In this document: piece after piece, positions 8,385-16,836 of the stretch | How positions within the stretch are numbered: the stretch's first letter is position 1 | How the letters are laid out: the number at the start of each line of letters is the position of its first letter | NCBI GenBank assembly: GCA_019510305.1 | Contig: JAEKKN010000024.1 | Span: 1 to 64,000 of the forward strand | Direction of reading: 5' to 3' | Length of the DNA stretch: 64,000 nt | Origin: Microbacterium sp. | Lineage (GTDB): Bacteria > Actinomycetota > Actinomycetes > Actinomycetales > Microbacteriaceae | Notes under the pieces: model-generated | Told to the model about the DNA's origin: nothing | Databases searched by the model: none | What the model saw: the letters and a program-made list of their open reading frames with translations, nothing else | Translations under genes and position numbers: made by a program

Positions 8385-9198
8385 CCGTGCTCGCAGCCCC
8401 GCCCGCCGCACCCGCGCCGCCCGCCTCGCGTCCCCAGCGGATCCGCCGCACCGCCAGCACTCGCCTGCAGGTGCAGCGGACCCTGCTGACCGCAATCCGT
8501 TCGCGCTGCCGTCGTCGTTCACGCTCGAGAACTACGGGCGAGCGTTCACGACGGGCAACCTCTGGCTGAACATCCTGAACAGCCTGATCGTCACTCTGGG
8601 GGCGAGCGCGCTGATCGTGGTGGCCGGCATGATGGCGGCTTTCGCCCTGCAGGTGCTCGGGTTCCGGTTCAGCGGATTCGTGCGCGCGCTGTTCCTCCTG
8701 GGCATCATCGTCCCGGTGCAGATCGCGCTGGTGCCGCTGTTCATCGACTACTCGCAGGTCGGGCTCCTCGACACGCACCTGTCGATGATCATCCCGCTCG
8801 CGGCGTTCGCCCTGCCGATGTCGGTCTACCTGTTCTCGTCGTTCTACGAGTACATCCCACGGGAGACCTACGAGGCGGCCTCGCTCGACGGCGCGGGACC
8901 GTACCGGATCTTCCTCAGGATCACGTCGCCGCTGTCGGTCAACACGATCATCACGGTGGTGCTGGTGAACAGCATCTTCATCTGGAACGACTTCATCTTC
9001 GCGAACACCTTCGTGCTCTCCGACGGGCTGAAGACCATCCCGCTCGGTCTGCAGAACTACATTGGGGCGATGGGGAACACCGATTGGACGGCGACCTTCG
9101 CCGCCGTGTGCGTCACGGTGACGCCGCTGCTGCTGGTGTTCCTGGTCTTGAACAAGGCGATGATCTACGGCCTGGAGAGCGGAGCGACCAAGGGATGA
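8381..9198 (+). pseudogene. Sugar ABC transporter permease, MalG type, disrupted by internal loss and frameshift
   Basis: The start ATG (8381, ATGA overlap) opens a normal-looking basic N-terminus up to about 8491 ('TRLQVQRTLLT'). That frame then hits a stop near 8570. The rest of a MalG-type permease continues in another frame from 8494 ('NPFALPSSFTLENYGRAF') to 9198, including five helices and the EAA loop 'YEAASLDGAGPYRIFLRI'. First helix and following periplasmic segment are absent, so roughly 100-150 bp appear to be missing at 8489-8494 as well as the frame. It may be a true inactivating deletion or an assembly error. If real, this transporter would be non-functional. Confidence 0.75.
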
Positions 9199-10211
9199 GC
9201 ACCTCTTCGGGAGCGCACGGGGGCAGCGTGACCATGCGCGACGTCGCGAAGGCGGCGGGCGTGTCGGTGGCGACCGTGTCGCACGTCGTCAACGACAAGG
9301 CCGGTGCGCGCATCGGCGAGGACACGAGGCTGCGGGTGCAGGAGGCGGTCGCCGCGCTCGGCTACCGGCCGAATGCGCTCGCCAAGACCCTGTCGCAGGG
9401 CACGTCGCGCTTCATCGGGCTGGTCACCGATCAGGTGGCCACCACGCCCTTCGCCGGTCAGATCATCCACGGCGCTCAGGATGAGGCGTGGAAGCACGGG
9501 TACGTGCTGCTCGTCGCCAACACGGATGGCAACGAAGCCGTGGAGGGCGACGCGATCGCGATGATGTTGGAGCACCAGGTGCACGGCATCCTCTACTCGA
9601 CCTGGTATCACCGCGAGATCGCCGTGCCGGAGGCGCTGCATCAGACCGACACGGTTCTGGTCGACTGCTTCGCCTCGGAGAGCGGCCTTCCCTCCGTCGT
9701 TCCCGACGAGGTGCAGGGAGGGCGCACCGCGACCCAGGAGCTGCTCGCGGCGGGACATCGCCGCATCGCCTTCATCAACACCACCACGCCTTCGCCTGCG
9801 CAGTCCGGACGACTGGCCGGCTACCGGTCGGCGCTCGAAGAGGCCGGAATCGCGTTCGACGAGGCCCTCGTGGTGCCGGCCTCACCGGAGCAGGAAGGCG
9901 GCTACGACGCGACGGCGGCGATTCTCGCCTCCGGTGCGACGGCCGTGTTCTGCCACAACGACCGCGTCGCGATGGGTCTCTACGACGGGCTTCGCGATCA
10001 GGGTCTGCACATTCCCGATGACATCGCCGTGATCGGCTTCGACAATCAGGATGTCATCGCCGCGCACTTGCGCCCACCGCTGTCGACCGTCGCCCTGCCG
10101 CACTACGAACTCGGCGCCACCGGGGTGCGCGTGCTGCTGGGAATGGAGTCCGCTCCGACGAGCGGACCGCTTCTCATCGCGTGCCCGTCGATTCGGCGGG
10201 AGTCCGTCTAG
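9195..10211 (+). CDS. LacI-family transcriptional regulator of the fructoside cluster
   Basis: It has 338 residues. The N-terminal helix-turn-helix 'TMRDVAKAAGVSVATVSHVV' is at about 13-32, the hinge-helix region 'GYRPNALAKTLSQG' follows, and a periplasmic-binding-protein-like sensor domain fills the rest ('DDIAVIGFDNQDVIAA'). The ATG overlaps the permease stop (ATGA), so it is the last gene of the cluster and probably autoregulated. It is the natural candidate for the paired CG-centred repeats at 4503-4565. The inducer is likely a fructoside or its hydrolysis product (inferred). Confidence 0.92.
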   Translation: MSTSSGAHGGSVTMRDVAKAAGVSVATVSHVVNDKAGARIGEDTRLRVQEAVAALGYRPNALAKTLSQGTSRFIGLVTDQVATTPFAGQIIHGAQDEAWKHGYVLLVANTDGNEAVEGDAIAMMLEHQVHGILYSTWYHREIAVPEALHQTDTVLVDCFASESGLPSVVPDEVQGGRTATQELLAAGHRRIAFINTTTPSPAQSGRLAGYRSALEEAGIAFDEALVVPASPEQEGGYDATAAILASGATAVFCHNDRVAMGLYDGLRDQGLHIPDDIAVIGFDNQDVIAAHLRPPLSTVALPHYELGATGVRVLLGMESAPTSGPLLIACPSIRRESV

Positions 10212-10347
10212 CCGCAGTGCCCGATGCGCGTGCCGCGCCCCAAGCGCGCAATGCGCCAGTGTCCTCCACCGCCGCAGACCCGTCAACCCCCGCTCGTCTC
10301 CGCCCCGCTCACCGATACGGTCGCGGGAACGAACAGAGGAGATGGCG

Positions 10348-10515
10348 ATGAGCGATCCGCACAACACCCACGGAACCCCCGGCCCGAATGAAGAGGCCGA
10401 CACCGCGTCCGGTGGCGCCCCGGAAGAGCCCGACGACACGTCGACCGACGACATCCTCGAGGACGAGACGACGGACGAAGACGGCAGGCCGCTCGAGAAC
10501 CCCTCTGGCGGCTGA
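10348..10515 (+). CDS. Small acidic hydrophilic protein, unknown function
   Basis: Predicted 55-residue protein with no hydrophobic segment, very rich in Asp/Glu ('DDILEDETTDEDGRP') plus Pro, Gly and Thr. It is probably intrinsically disordered. AGAGGA at 10335-10340 lies 7 bp before the ATG at 10348, which is why I prefer it to the ATG at 10342. It ends 9 bp from the stop of the convergent alcohol dehydrogenase. I do not recognise a family. Two similar acidic proteins occur at 23556 and 23786. Confidence 0.6.
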   Translation: MSDPHNTHGTPGPNEEADTASGGAPEEPDDTSTDDILEDETTDEDGRPLENPSGG

Positions 10516-10524
10516 CCGCCCGCA

Positions 10525-11706
10525 TCACGCCCCCGGGTGCAGCACCACCTTGACGCAACCGTCTTCCTTGCGCTGGAACGTGCGGTACAGGTCAGGAGCG
10601 TCGTCCAAGGGGGCGTGATGCGTCGTCAGGTCCATGACGCCCAGCGGGTCGGACGGATCCTCGACCAGCGGCAGCAGGGAGTCGATCCAGTTCTTCACAT
10701 TGCACTGGCCCATGCGCACAGTGAGCTGCTTGTCGAACATCGTCTTCATCGGGAGGATGTCGGCGTCGCCCGCGTACACGCCGCTCAGCGACACGGTGCC
10801 GCCTCGCCGTACTGCGTCGATCGACGCGTGCAGCGCCGCGAGCCGGTCGATTCCCGCCTTGTCGAGCACCTGTCGCGCCACGGGCGGTGGCAGCATCCCC
10901 ACGGCCTTCTGCGCGAACGCCACACCGCCGTTGCCGTGCGCCTCCAGGCCGACGGCATCCACGACCGAGTCCGCCCCTCGTCCGTCTGTCATGTCCCTCA
11001 GCTGTTCGACCACGTCGTCGTGCAGATCGAGTGTCTCGACGCCGTGCCTCTCGGCCATGGCGCGCCGCTCGGGCACGGGGTCGACCGCCAGCACCCGGTA
11101 TCCGCGATGCCGAGCCACCCTGGTCACCATCTGCCCGACCGGTCCGAGCCCCATCACGGCGAGAGTGCCGCCGTCTGGGACCTCGGCGTACTCGACGCCC
11201 TGCCACGCGGTGGGGAGGATGTCGCTGAGGAAGAGGTAGCGCTCATCGGGCAGCTCGGATCCGACGGCGATGTGGTTGTAGTCCGCCCGTGGGACGCGGA
11301 GGTACTCCGCCTGACCGCCCGGCACCTGGCCGTACAGCTTGGTGTACCCGAACAGCGCCGCACCGCTGCCGTACTCGCCGACCTGCGTCGTCTCGCATTG
11401 GGACTGCAGACCACGGCGGCACATGAAGCACTCACCGCAGGCGATGTTGAACGGGATGACGACGCGCTGCCCCACCGTGAGCGTCGTGACCCCGGAACCG
11501 ATCTCTACGACCTCGCCCATCGGCTCGTGTCCGAGGATGTCGCCGCGGTCGAGGAAAGGGCCGAGCAGCTCGTAGAGGTGCAGGTCGGATCCGCAGATCG
11601 CCGACGATGTCACCCTGATGATCGCGTCGCCCGGATCCTGGATCACCGGATCGGGGACATGCTCGACCGTCACCGTGCGCTTCGCCTGCCATGTCAGTGC
11701 TTTCAT
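10525..11706 (-). CDS. Zinc-dependent alcohol dehydrogenase (MDR superfamily, formaldehyde-dehydrogenase-like)
   Basis: NAD(P)-dependent medium-chain dehydrogenase of 393 residues. Catalytic zinc ligands are Cys38, His60 and Glu61 ('CGSDLHLY', 'LGHEPMGEV'). A structural zinc lobe is formed by Cys90, 93, 96 and 104 ('CGECFMCRRGLQSQC'). The Rossmann motif is 'VMGLGPVGQM'. The length and the insertion before the C-terminus resemble the glutathione-independent formaldehyde dehydrogenase-like branch. The ATG at 11706 follows CAGGAG. It lies 56 bp downstream of the P450 on the same strand, so it may oxidise the P450 product or a related alcohol (inferred). Confidence 0.9.
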   Translation of the reverse strand: MKALTWQAKRTVTVEHVPDPVIQDPGDAIIRVTSSAICGSDLHLYELLGPFLDRGDILGHEPMGEVVEIGSGVTTLTVGQRVVIPFNIACGECFMCRRGLQSQCETTQVGEYGSGAALFGYTKLYGQVPGGQAEYLRVPRADYNHIAVGSELPDERYLFLSDILPTAWQGVEYAEVPDGGTLAVMGLGPVGQMVTRVARHRGYRVLAVDPVPERRAMAERHGVETLDLHDDVVEQLRDMTDGRGADSVVDAVGLEAHGNGGVAFAQKAVGMLPPPVARQVLDKAGIDRLAALHASIDAVRRGGTVSLSGVYAGDADILPMKTMFDKQLTVRMGQCNVKNWIDSLLPLVEDPSDPLGVMDLTTHHAPLDDAPDLYRTFQRKEDGCVKVVLHPGA

Positions 11707-11762
11707 CGTCGTCTCCTGTTCTCGTGTGGTTCGTATCGGCGGGTCGTATTCAGCGGGTCGTG

Positions 11763-13046
11763 TCAGTGGAAGGGGCAGCCGGCGCTCGAGCGGACACTTC
11801 CGCCGGATGCCGGCTTCGTCGGCAGTCGCCGTCGGTTCACCCCGAGTCCGTCGTCGAGGATGGTGAGGGCGGGATCGCTCAGCACCGCCACGGCCGCGGT
11901 GAGCCCCGCGATCACGAGCTTCTCGCCGGGGCAACGGTGGCCGGTGGCCACCTCGGCGCCGCCCTGCGGGACGAACGCCGCGATGGCCTCGTAGTCGTCG
12001 ATATCGCGGAAGCGCTCGGGATCGAACACCTCGGCGCGCTCCCACGACTGCTCGTCGGTGTTCGTGCCGAGGATGTCGAGCACCACCCGGCCGCCCTGCG
12101 GAACCCTCTGCCCGTCGAAGTCGATGTCGACGATCGCCGTAGCCGGCAGCATCGGCACGAACAACCCGGTTCGGCGCACCTCCTGGGCGAACATGGTCGC
12201 GAGCGGTCCCCCGACCAGCGCCTCGCGCTCCGCCGTCTCGGCGGCGATCCGCTCACGCCACTCGGGGCGGTCATGCAGTTCCTTCGCTGCGAAGGCGACG
12301 AACCTCGCCGCCGCGATCATGGGCCGGATGCTGTTCTGAAGCTCGACCCCGGCCGTATGCGCCGGCAGACGCTCGCCGTCTCGCGATCGATGGTGAGCCC
12401 AACGCTCGAGCGCCGTGCCCGGCGCGGCCCGGAGAGTTCCCGCCCGCACGGCCTCGATGAGCCGCGTGGCGTGGCGATCGGACCACGCGCGGTTGAGGAG
12501 TGCGAGAAGGTACTGCGGGGAGTACGGCGCACCGAAGCCGTCGACGATCTGCGCCAGCCGGGCCGACCACCGGGTCTTCGCGGCATTCGTCCCGGGCAGA
12601 CCCGCCCAGTCCATGATCGCGCGGCCGAACGCTCCCACCGCCGCGTCGTAGGCGCTCGCCGAGCCGCCGTCGAGCCAGTCGTCGCGTTCTCGGGCCCACT
12701 CCCCTTCGAGGAATGGAGTCAGCCGTTCGACCTGGCGGTCGTCATAGAGGACGTCGACGAACTCGGCCTTGCGATGCCGATGGTCGTCTCCGTCGAGAGC
12801 GTGCACCGACCCGTGGCCGAACAGCGGTTCGCGCACGACTGCGGGCATCGCTCCCGCGCGAGCGACGCGCGCTTCGTCGTAGAAGAGTGCGACGCCGCCG
12901 GCTCCGCGCACGAGCATCGCGTCGTCGCCGAGCAGACGGAGAGGCGCCGACCGTGCGCCAGGGCGCACGCGGCGCCAGATGTGCGCGCCGAAATCGTAGC
13001 CGCGGGTGAGCAGGCCGGGGGAGTCTTCGGGAACGGTTCGAGTCAT
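11763..13046 (-). CDS. Cytochrome P450, CYP152-type fatty-acid peroxygenase/decarboxylase
   Basis: A haem-thiolate enzyme of 427 residues. Its closest recognisable family is CYP152, which uses H2O2 to hydroxylate or decarboxylate fatty acids without redox partners. The haem-ligand motif 'QGGAEVATGHRCPGE' has Cys372. The carboxylate-anchoring Arg-Pro pair of the family is Arg241-Pro242 in 'VELQNSIRPMIAAARF', which replaces the usual acid-alcohol pair. In 'LFGHGSVHALDGDDH', His82 occupies the site that is His85 in OleT and Gln85 in P450 BSbeta. I start at ATG 13046; a TTG at 13082 would add 12 residues. First gene of a two-gene unit with the dehydrogenase. Confidence 0.88.
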   Translation of the reverse strand: MTRTVPEDSPGLLTRGYDFGAHIWRRVRPGARSAPLRLLGDDAMLVRGAGGVALFYDEARVARAGAMPAVVREPLFGHGSVHALDGDDHRHRKAEFVDVLYDDRQVERLTPFLEGEWARERDDWLDGGSASAYDAAVGAFGRAIMDWAGLPGTNAAKTRWSARLAQIVDGFGAPYSPQYLLALLNRAWSDRHATRLIEAVRAGTLRAAPGTALERWAHHRSRDGERLPAHTAGVELQNSIRPMIAAARFVAFAAKELHDRPEWRERIAAETAEREALVGGPLATMFAQEVRRTGLFVPMLPATAIVDIDFDGQRVPQGGRVVLDILGTNTDEQSWERAEVFDPERFRDIDDYEAIAAFVPQGGAEVATGHRCPGEKLVIAGLTAAVAVLSDPALTILDDGLGVNRRRLPTKPASGGSVRSSAGCPFH

Positions 13047-13157
13047 GCCCCCGACGGTCGCAGACACGTCGAGGGTCGCCAAGGGGGGCGCGTGCAGGGC
13101 GACGGTGTGCTAACGGATGCCGGAGACCGGCCCCGATTCGGGCCGCTCGCCGCGGTG

Positions 13158-14273
13158 TTACCGGACGTGCGCCTCGAGCCAGGGAACCGGGTTGATCTGG
13201 GCGCCGTTGATGCGCACCTCGAAGTGGAGGCACGAGCCGATCGTGTAGCCGGTGTTGCCGACTCGGCCAAGGAACTGCCCCGCGACGACGTGATCGCCGG
13301 GCTGCACGGCGCGGGTGCCGTAGTTCATGTGCCCGTAGAGGGTCGTCACGCTGCCGTCTTCGTCGTGCTGCACCTGCACGGTCACGCCGTAGCCGCCGTA
13401 GCTGTCCTGAGACATCGTCACGACGCCGTCGGCCGACGCGTAGATGGGCGTGCCGATGGGAGCCGCGTAATCCTGCCCCATGTGGCTTCGGCCAGGACGG
13501 CTCGCCCCGAATCCGTCGGTCATCGTGTACGTGCCTGCCGCCATCGGGATGATGATCTGACCCGGCTTGGCGATGGGCGGGACGCCGCTGCGCGCGGTGG
13601 CCGCGGCGACGGCCTGCAGATCCCTCAGCTCGTCAGGCGTCGTCGCCGAGAACTCGCCGCTCACCACCACGTCGGGGAGCACGTCGGCGCTCGCGGTGAA
13701 GGACTGCGTGCGCAGATCTGCGGAGGCCGACGCCGTCACCGCCGCGGTCTCTCCGCGCACCATGCCGAGCGCGGGGAGGGCCGTTCCGCCCACCAGGGTC
13801 GCAACGGCCAGCGCTGCGCCCGTCATCTGCCAGATCCGCCGACGGCTCGAGGCGGGAGCCGAGCGCACGGGTCGTGCCGGTCGCGCTGACGTCGCTGCCG
13901 TGCTCGCCGGCCGGCGACGGGGACCGGCCGTCTTGCGGGCGCGGCCGTTGCGGGAGGAGGAAGCGGATGCCGTGACCGGCTCCTCGTCGACGGTCTCGAC
14001 GGCCACGGTCTCGACGGAAGGAACCTCGGACACCGCGGGCTCCGCGTCTGCGACGGGAGAGTCGGGCGCGAGCGGAGCATCGGATGCAACGGGCTCCGGC
14101 GCGGCAAGCGGCTCTTCGGACGCGGCGCCGGCCGGGGCGGTGGCCGGATCGGCAGAGGGCTGCTCGGCGTCGGCGGCGGCTTCTGCCATCGGGCTGGTCG
14201 CTGCCGCCTCGACGGTCTGCACCACGGCTGCGGCGACAGCCGCCTGCGCACGGCGACGGTCGCGGCGGAGCAT
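13158..14273 (-). CDS. M23-family peptidase, membrane-anchored cell-wall hydrolase
   Basis: Zinc endopeptidase predicted to cut peptidoglycan cross-links outside the cell. From ATG 14273 it has 371 residues: an Ala/Pro/Glu-rich cytoplasmic part, a basic patch, one transmembrane helix ('GAALAVATLVGGTALPALGM') and a C-terminal M23/LytM domain. Zinc ligands are visible in 'SHMGQDYAAP', 'LYGHM' and 'LHFEV'. ATG 14273 has no ribosome-binding site. GAGGAG at 14370-14365 lies upstream of in-frame ATC/ATC/ATT codons (14360-14352) with open coding sequence between, so translation may begin there, adding about 27-29 residues. Confidence 0.85.
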   Translation of the reverse strand: MLRRDRRRAQAAVAAAVVQTVEAAATSPMAEAAADAEQPSADPATAPAGAASEEPLAAPEPVASDAPLAPDSPVADAEPAVSEVPSVETVAVETVDEEPVTASASSSRNGRARKTAGPRRRPASTAATSARPARPVRSAPASSRRRIWQMTGAALAVATLVGGTALPALGMVRGETAAVTASASADLRTQSFTASADVLPDVVVSGEFSATTPDELRDLQAVAAATARSGVPPIAKPGQIIIPMAAGTYTMTDGFGASRPGRSHMGQDYAAPIGTPIYASADGVVTMSQDSYGGYGVTVQVQHDEDGSVTTLYGHMNYGTRAVQPGDHVVAGQFLGRVGNTGYTIGSCLHFEVRINGAQINPVPWLEAHVR

Positions 14274-14490
14274 CGGGGCAGGGGTGATCGGGTCCGCGGC
14301 GGGCGCCTCGTCGAGAGGCGCAGAAGACGGCGCGGTTTCGGGGGAACGCGAAATGATGATGAAGCTCCTCGGGCAGGCGGTATCATCCGTTATCGATCTG
14401 TAACCTTAGGACGATTCGCCGCGGGGCCCAAATCGAGCGGCATTCTCACGGCTCAGTCACAGGCGGAGGCGTCGCCCACGCAGCGAAAGA

Positions 14491-14530
14491 CGAGTGAGAG
14501 CCGGATCCTCACGGACCCGGCCCTCACTCG
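14491..14530 (-). terminator. Terminator of the MFS transporter gene
   Basis: A 14-bp stem with one mismatch (14491-14504 with 14517-14530) and a 12-nt loop. It starts 15 bp past the MFS stop and is followed on the minus strand by TCTTTCG. Between this and the M23 peptidase (14274-14490) lie only its presumed leader and promoter. Confidence 0.75.
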
Positions 14531-14545
14531 TTCATCAGTCGCCGG

Positions 14546-15877
14546 TCACTTCGCCTCCGCGGCCAGACGACTCTCGATCAGGTCGTCCACGCGCTGACGA
14601 TCACGCGGGTAGCAACGGTACAGAAGGCTGAGGAACGCCGCGTTCACGAGCATCAGGAGCACGAGCACCCAGAGGAACACAGCCTGCAGCCCGAACGCAT
14701 CGGCGAGCACGCCGGCGACGAACGTGAACGCCGCCCATCCGACCACCTCGAAGATCGTCAGGTAGATCACGAAGCCCTGCGCCCGGAGCTCCGGCGACAT
14801 CACCGACATGAGGATGGGCCGGTTCACGCCGGGGTTGAGGCCCTGCGTGAGGCCCATCAGTCCCCAGAAAGCCGCGTAGAACGCGATGGAGCCGACGTCG
14901 AACTGCGTGGCGAAGAAGGCGACGACGGCGAACAGCACCTGTGCGGTCTGGAGGAAGACGACTCGGGCGTTCGGCCCGCCGCGGCGATCCAGCGCCGACA
15001 CGACGAAGCCGCCGCCCACGGTTCCGAGGAAGTAGCCGATGCCGAAGGGCAGCGCGACGATCGCGGCCGTGGCGACGTCGAAGCCGCGCTCGGTGACGAG
15101 GAACTGCACGCCGAACACGGCGATGAGCAGATGGCCGGAGAGCAGCCGCGACCCCATCATCACGCTGAAGGTCGGGATCTTCATCAAGGCGATCGAGTCC
15201 TTCAGCCGCGGGCGGGCGTACTCGATCTTCGCGGCCTCGGCGCCGTAGTCGGACGCGCCGACCTCGGTCTCCTTGAAGAACACCAGCACGAGGAACCCGG
15301 TCAGCACGAGCAGCGCGCCCACGCCCCAGAATCCCCAGCGCCAGCCCGATTCCCACAGCGAGAGCAGGCCGATGAGCGGGCCGATGACCGAGCTGAGCAC
15401 GGCGGAGATCCCGTACAGCATCCCCACTGCCCGTCCTCGAGACTTGTCGTCGAAGGAATCGGCGATGACGGCGTTCGTGATCGGTGTGAGCCCGATGACA
15501 GCGCCCGCCTGGAGGGTCTGCAGGAGGAGCAGCAGGACGAAGTTGTCGGCGAAGCCGGATGCCGCGGCCAGCGCACCGCTCAGCAGCGTGCTGACGAAGA
15601 TCGCCTGACGCCGGGTGGTGCGGTTGGCGTACCAGACCCAGAACGGACCGAAGGGGACGCCGATGAGGCGGCCCAGTGTCGAGAGCAGACCGAGCTCGGT
15701 GTTGCCCAGCCCGAGGGTCTTCGCGATGGCGGGGAACAGCGTGGTGGTGAGGCTGCCTTCGCCGCTCTCGACGACCGTGACCCCGACGAGTGTGGAGAGG
15801 TTGCGCCAGCGCCCCTTCACCTTCACTGATCGGGAGGCCGCGGTCGGGTCCGCCGGCGCCGTTGTGGCCGTGTTCAT
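14546..15877 (-). CDS. MFS transporter linked to the PadR/sulfatase region
   Basis: Major-facilitator protein of 443 residues with about 12 transmembrane helices and the cytoplasmic loop motif 'YANRTTRRQ' after helix 2. The ATG at 15877 follows AAAGGG at good spacing; upstream in-frame ATGs at 15895 and 15913 lack sites. The promoter region holds the same CACWAGTG motifs found in front of the PadR and sulfatase genes, implying co-regulation. It could import a sulfated substrate or export a product; the sequence does not decide. Confidence 0.88.
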   Translation of the reverse strand: MNTATTAPADPTAASRSVKVKGRWRNLSTLVGVTVVESGEGSLTTTLFPAIAKTLGLGNTELGLLSTLGRLIGVPFGPFWVWYANRTTRRQAIFVSTLLSGALAAASGFADNFVLLLLLQTLQAGAVIGLTPITNAVIADSFDDKSRGRAVGMLYGISAVLSSVIGPLIGLLSLWESGWRWGFWGVGALLVLTGFLVLVFFKETEVGASDYGAEAAKIEYARPRLKDSIALMKIPTFSVMMGSRLLSGHLLIAVFGVQFLVTERGFDVATAAIVALPFGIGYFLGTVGGGFVVSALDRRGGPNARVVFLQTAQVLFAVVAFFATQFDVGSIAFYAAFWGLMGLTQGLNPGVNRPILMSVMSPELRAQGFVIYLTIFEVVGWAAFTFVAGVLADAFGLQAVFLWVLVLLMLVNAAFLSLLYRCYPRDRQRVDDLIESRLAAEAK

Positions 15878-15930
15878 GTGAATCCCTTTCGTCATTGAAA
15901 TGGTCGACGGCAAGCTGCGTCAAGTCATTG

Positions 15931-15978
15931 CACAAGTGGAATGCAGCAATAGTCCACTAGTGGAATGCTTCTGTCAAC
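15931..15978 (-). promoter_or_regulatory. PadR-type operator region of the MFS gene
   Basis: Contains CACAAGTGGAATGC (15931-15944) and the perfect palindrome CCACTAGTGG followed by AATGC (15954-15968). AGTGGAATGC is therefore directly repeated 24 bp apart. On the minus strand a TTGACA -35 box (15977-15972) precedes the palindrome, so a bound repressor would cover the -35/-10 spacer. The rest of 15878-16074 shows no gene. Confidence 0.6.
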
Positions 15979-16074
15979 ACTCAATCGTCGACGGTTGGGT
16001 ACGCGGCGCGGGCAGGGCGCCGACGATCGTTCCCGCCACGGCGAGTGCGTCGCGGCGACGTCGGGGGATCCCGC

Positions 16075-16668
16075 TCAGAGCGCGGCGGATGCCGTCGGGG
16101 CCGGAGCGGGGAGTGTGCCGTCGAGCAGCTCCCGTCGCAGCTCCTCGAGCTGCGCGATGTGCAGGTCGATCTGCTGCGTGCCGTGCTGATGCAGCCGTTC
16201 GCCCATGGACGCGGCCAGGGCGCGGTCGAATTCGATCGCCGTGCCCTCCTGGATCGTGCGGTCGCGGAACCGGTACTTGGCGACCTGTTCGCGCCGCGCC
16301 TCGAGTTCGATCTCGACGAGGGCGATGAGCTTCTCGGGGGTGAGGTACCCCGCAAACCCCAGGCGCGCGGCGAACTCCGGATCCTGGAAGCGGCTGGGAG
16401 GCGTGTAGGGGCCCTCGAGCCAATCGCGGAAGACCGTCATCCCGTCCGCGGTGACGCGGTAGATCTTGGCATCCTGTGCGCCTGGGCGCTCGTCGACCGA
16501 GTAGGCCACCCAGCCGCGATCGGCCATCGACGAGAGCGAGCGATAGACCTGGCTCATCGTCGTGTTCGAGCGGAGGAAGCGCCCGTGGTAGTCGAGGAAC
16601 TTCTTGATCTCGTAGCCCGTGCGCGGCATCTCGCCGATGAGTCCGAGGAGGAGGTGCTCAAGCTTCAT
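16075..16668 (-). CDS. PadR-family transcriptional regulator
   Basis: Phenolic-acid-repressor-like regulator of 197 residues. A winged helix is at the N-terminus ('MKLEHLLLGLIGEMPRTGYE', with 'TMSQVYRSLSSMADRGW' as the recognition region), followed by the alpha-helical PadR C-terminal dimerisation domain. I start at ATG 16668, which gives the conserved 'MKLEHLLLGL'; the extension to 16716 is unlike the family. It is divergent from the sulfatase. Matching CACWAGTG/ACAAGTGT motifs at its own, the sulfatase and the MFS promoters suggest autorepression and local control. The effector is unknown. Confidence 0.9.
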   Translation of the reverse strand: MKLEHLLLGLIGEMPRTGYEIKKFLDYHGRFLRSNTTMSQVYRSLSSMADRGWVAYSVDERPGAQDAKIYRVTADGMTVFRDWLEGPYTPPSRFQDPEFAARLGFAGYLTPEKLIALVEIELEARREQVAKYRFRDRTIQEGTAIEFDRALAASMGERLHQHGTQQIDLHIAQLEELRRELLDGTLPAPAPTASAAL

Positions 16669-16707
16669 GGATCCGGTCCGGACGGGGGCGAGGGGAACTC
16701 TCGAAGA

Positions 16708-16800
16708 ATGACACAAGTGCTATCCGCTGTCAACGAGCCGACGTTGACAGATCGCTGCGGCACATGGGATCGTGAGGGGAACTTATTCTACAAGTGTCAT
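16708..16800. promoter_or_regulatory. Divergent PadR/sulfatase promoter with operators
   Basis: ATGACACAAGTG (16708-16719) and ACAAGTGTCAT (16790-16800) are inverted related motifs flanking the divergent start points. Between them CTGTCAAC (16727-16734) and GTTGACAG (16743-16750) form a perfect 8-bp inverted repeat carrying a TTGACA -35 box on each strand. The minus-strand box (16733-16728) has the first motif within its spacer and -10. A plus-strand TATTCT at 16784-16789 directly precedes the second motif. Confidence 0.6.
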
Positions 16801-16836
16801 GGTCTGTGAAGGCGGTGGCGAGAAGGAGACGCGACG

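Noticed and set aside
11691..13889. 732-codon plus-strand frame opposite the P450 and M23 genes
   Set aside because: Antisense to two well-supported genes and without recognisable motifs.
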